From Clostridium_AD sp051278035 (GTDB lineage Bacteria; Bacillota; Clostridia; Clostridiales; Clostridiaceae): a stretch of 33,661 nt of DNA. The stretch is from contig NZ_JBNMNU010000024.1 in assembly GCF_051278035.1 (NCBI RefSeq), positions 1 through 33,661 of the forward strand, written 5' to 3'. The position numbers and the translations under genes were made by a program. Shown piece by piece: positions 32,080-33,661 of this stretch. The notes under the pieces are model-generated. The model did no database searches and had not been told where the DNA came from. It was given only the letters and a program-made list of their open reading frames with translations. Every line of letters begins with the position of its first letter. Positions within the stretch are counted from its first letter, which is position 1.

Positions 32080-33282
32080 ATGTTTAAATTTAATACTATT
32101 GAGGAAGCACTAGAAGATGTTAAGAATGGAAAAATGATTGTGGTGGTAGATGACGAGGATAGAGAAAATGAAGGTGATATAATCATAGCGGCAGAAAAAA
32201 CTACAGCCGAAAACATAAATTTTATGGCAAAGCATGCCCGTGGACTTATATGCATGCCTATAGTTAAAGAAAGATTAGAAAAGCTAAATATAAAGCAAAT
32301 GGTTGAAAACAATACAGACGCTCATGGAACAGCCTTTACTGTGTCTATTGATGCTATAACGACTACTACAGGAATATCTGCGGAAGAAAGAGCAACTACT
32401 ATATTAAAGGTACTAGATGATAAAGCTACGGCAAAAGATTTTAATAGACCTGGACACGTATTTCCACTAGCTGCAAAAGAAGGTGGGGTATTAAAAAGAG
32501 CAGGCCATACTGAAGCAGCAGTTGATGTAGCAAGGCTTGCTGGATTATATCCCGCAGGTGTTATTTGCGAAATCATGAATGAAGATGGATCAATGGCCAG
32601 GGTTCCACAGCTTATGGATTATGTTAAAGTACATAATTTAAAGATAATTACTATAGTGGATTTAATTGCTTACAGAAGACGAACTGAATGCCTAGTTGAA
32701 ATGGTTACAGAAGCTAAAATGCCAACTAGATATGGTGAGTTTAAAATTTATGGATTTGAAAATAAAATAAATGGAGAACACCATGTAGCACTCGTCAAAG
32801 GGGAAATAAATAGTGATGAGCCTGTACTTGTAAGGGTTCATTCTGAGTGTCTTACTGGAGACGCGTTAGGTTCGAGTAGATGTGATTGCGGGGAACAATA
32901 TGATGCAGCGATGAAAGCAATAGAGAAGGAGGGAAGCGGAATTCTGGTTTACATGAGACAAGAAGGACGTGGAATAGGGTTGATTAATAAGCTAAAGGCT
33001 TATAGTCTTCAAGATAGTGGGATGGATACTGCGGAAGCAAATATAGCTTTAGGTTTCCCAGTAGATATGAGAGACTATGGTATAGGAGCTCAGATATTGG
33101 AACTTCTAGGCGCTAAGAAGATAAGAATGATGACTAATAATCCTAAAAAAATCACTGGAGTTTCAGGTTATGGTATTGAAATAGTTGAAAGAGTAGCTAT
33201 AGAGATGAATCATAATGAAAGAAACAAGTTTTATCTAGAAACTAAAAAGAATAAAATGGGACACTTACTTCACTTAAAATAA
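32080..33282 (+). CDS. ribBA: Bifunctional DHBP synthase / GTP cyclohydrolase II RibBA
   Basis: A 400-residue enzyme giving both precursors of the pathway. The N-terminal 3,4-dihydroxy-2-butanone 4-phosphate synthase (about 1-200) has DDEDRENEGD, and HTEAAVDVARLAG supplies catalytic residues. The C-terminal GTP cyclohydrolase II (about 203-400) has the zinc ligands in CLTGDALGSSRCDCGEQ and the YMRQEGRGIGL motif. Both halves look intact. AAGGGGTG precedes ATG 32080. Third gene of the operon. Confidence 0.97.
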   Translation: MFKFNTIEEALEDVKNGKMIVVVDDEDRENEGDIIIAAEKTTAENINFMAKHARGLICMPIVKERLEKLNIKQMVENNTDAHGTAFTVSIDAITTTTGISAEERATTILKVLDDKATAKDFNRPGHVFPLAAKEGGVLKRAGHTEAAVDVARLAGLYPAGVICEIMNEDGSMARVPQLMDYVKVHNLKIITIVDLIAYRRRTECLVEMVTEAKMPTRYGEFKIYGFENKINGEHHVALVKGEINSDEPVLVRVHSECLTGDALGSSRCDCGEQYDAAMKAIEKEGSGILVYMRQEGRGIGLINKLKAYSLQDSGMDTAEANIALGFPVDMRDYGIGAQILELLGAKKIRMMTNNPKKITGVSGYGIEIVERVAIEMNHNERNKFYLETKKNKMGHLLHLK

Positions 33283-33351
33283 TCTAGACGTTATTTTATT
33301 TAATGGAATACGTAAAAGTTAAAAAACAATAAATAAATAGGAGGAAAAGAA

Positions 33352-33661
33352 ATGAAAATATATGAGGGTAAATTAATAGCAGAAGGTTTAAAATTTGGAA
33401 TAATAGTTGCAAGGTTTAATGAATTTATAGGTGGGAAATTATTATCAGGGGCACTAGATGGATTAAAACGTCATGGAGTGGAAGAAGAGGATGTTGAAAT
33501 TGCATGGGTGCCTGGCGCATTTGAGATGCCGCTAATTGCGAAAAAGATGGCTAAATCTGGTAAGTACAATGGCGTAATATGTTTAGGCGCAGTTATAAGG
33601 GGTGCTACACCACATTTTGAGTATGTATCTGGTGAAGTTACTAAAGGGATTGCATCTGTAA
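33352..33661 (+). CDS. ribH: 6,7-dimethyl-8-ribityllumazine synthase, N-terminal part (3' end outside window)
   Basis: The first 103 codons are present; the frame runs off the window. AGGAGG precedes ATG 33352. Family motifs: FGIIVARFNEFI (substrate-binding Phe-Asn), VPGAFEMPL and LGAVIRGATPHFEYV (with the catalytic His). It condenses the RibA/D product with DHBP to form lumazine, the substrate of RibE. It lies 69 bp after ribBA and completes the pathway in the order D-E-BA-H. Confidence 0.96.
   Translation, partial: MKIYEGKLIAEGLKFGIIVARFNEFIGGKLLSGALDGLKRHGVEEEDVEIAWVPGAFEMPLIAKKMAKSGKYNGVICLGAVIRGATPHFEYVSGEVTKGIASV

Noticed and set aside
1..33661. CRISPR array, tRNA, rRNA or phage module
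   Set aside because: No regularly spaced direct repeats, cloverleaf genes or phage structural, integrase or lysis genes were seen on either strand.

Overview
The window reads as chromosomal DNA of a low-GC, anaerobic Firmicute, most likely a Clostridium sensu lato. This rests on the strongly A+T-rich codon use, AGGAGG-type ribosome binding sites, a YjjI/YjjW glycyl-radical pair, an ACT-PAS-sigma54 activator of the TyrR type, methionine gamma-lyase, a rhodanese-less ThiI and an FMN-riboswitch-controlled rib operon. The species cannot be told from the sequence. Coding density is high and most genes are housekeeping or regulatory. No prophage, CRISPR array, tRNA or rRNA was seen.

Layout. 1-1281: the 3' end of a YjjI-type glycyl radical enzyme and its radical-SAM activase YjjW, closed by a terminator. 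1595-3394: oligoendopeptidase F, followed by a roughly 93-nt imperfect inverted repeat of unknown nature. 3708-5451: a decayed IS1182-family insertion sequence with an in-frame stop and a probable active-site substitution. 5540-6640: a small cluster (DUF2089 HTH protein, small membrane protein, Cys-rich membrane protein). 6806-7558: surE. 7757-8740 (minus): DUF3231 protein. 8922-11580: a CadC-like ArsR repressor and a CadA/ZntA-like P-type ATPase behind a perfect 20-bp-arm operator that overlaps the -10 box. 11655-12089 (minus): CBS-domain protein. 12331-14861: a signal-peptide-less BMP-family protein with a ParB-like N-terminal region, plus a metallophosphoesterase. 14912-16897 (minus): HD-GYP protein and a DMT transporter in one unit. 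17065-19475: consensus promoter, cysteine desulfurase and ThiI. 19733-19825: a 30-codon basic miniprotein. 19958-22593: a membrane diguanylate cyclase/phosphodiesterase gene with three lesions. 22704-23288 (minus): PAP2 phosphatase. 23506-28409: a run of five genes (DUF2975, YozG-like HTH, NUDIX-like/DUF4173 fusion, single-TM protein, TyrR-like sigma54 activator). 28535-29793: a sigma54 promoter and methionine gamma-lyase. 29799-end: promoter, FMN riboswitch, ribD-ribE-ribBA-ribH (the last cut by the window end).

How the genes work together. The clearest circuit is the TyrR-like activator just upstream of a -24/-12 promoter serving methionine gamma-lyase. This suggests amino-acid-sensing, sigma54-dependent control of methionine breakdown to methanethiol, ammonia and 2-oxobutyrate. 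The rib genes form a complete riboflavin pathway under FMN control. The CadC/CadA pair is a classic Cd/Zn/Pb-responsive efflux module. The cysteine desulfurase next to ThiI is probably its dedicated sulfur donor for tRNA 4-thiouridine. The less understood parts are the NUDIX-DUF4173 membrane cluster, the cytosolic BMP fusion, the repeat element after pepF, and the eroding c-di-GMP enzyme.
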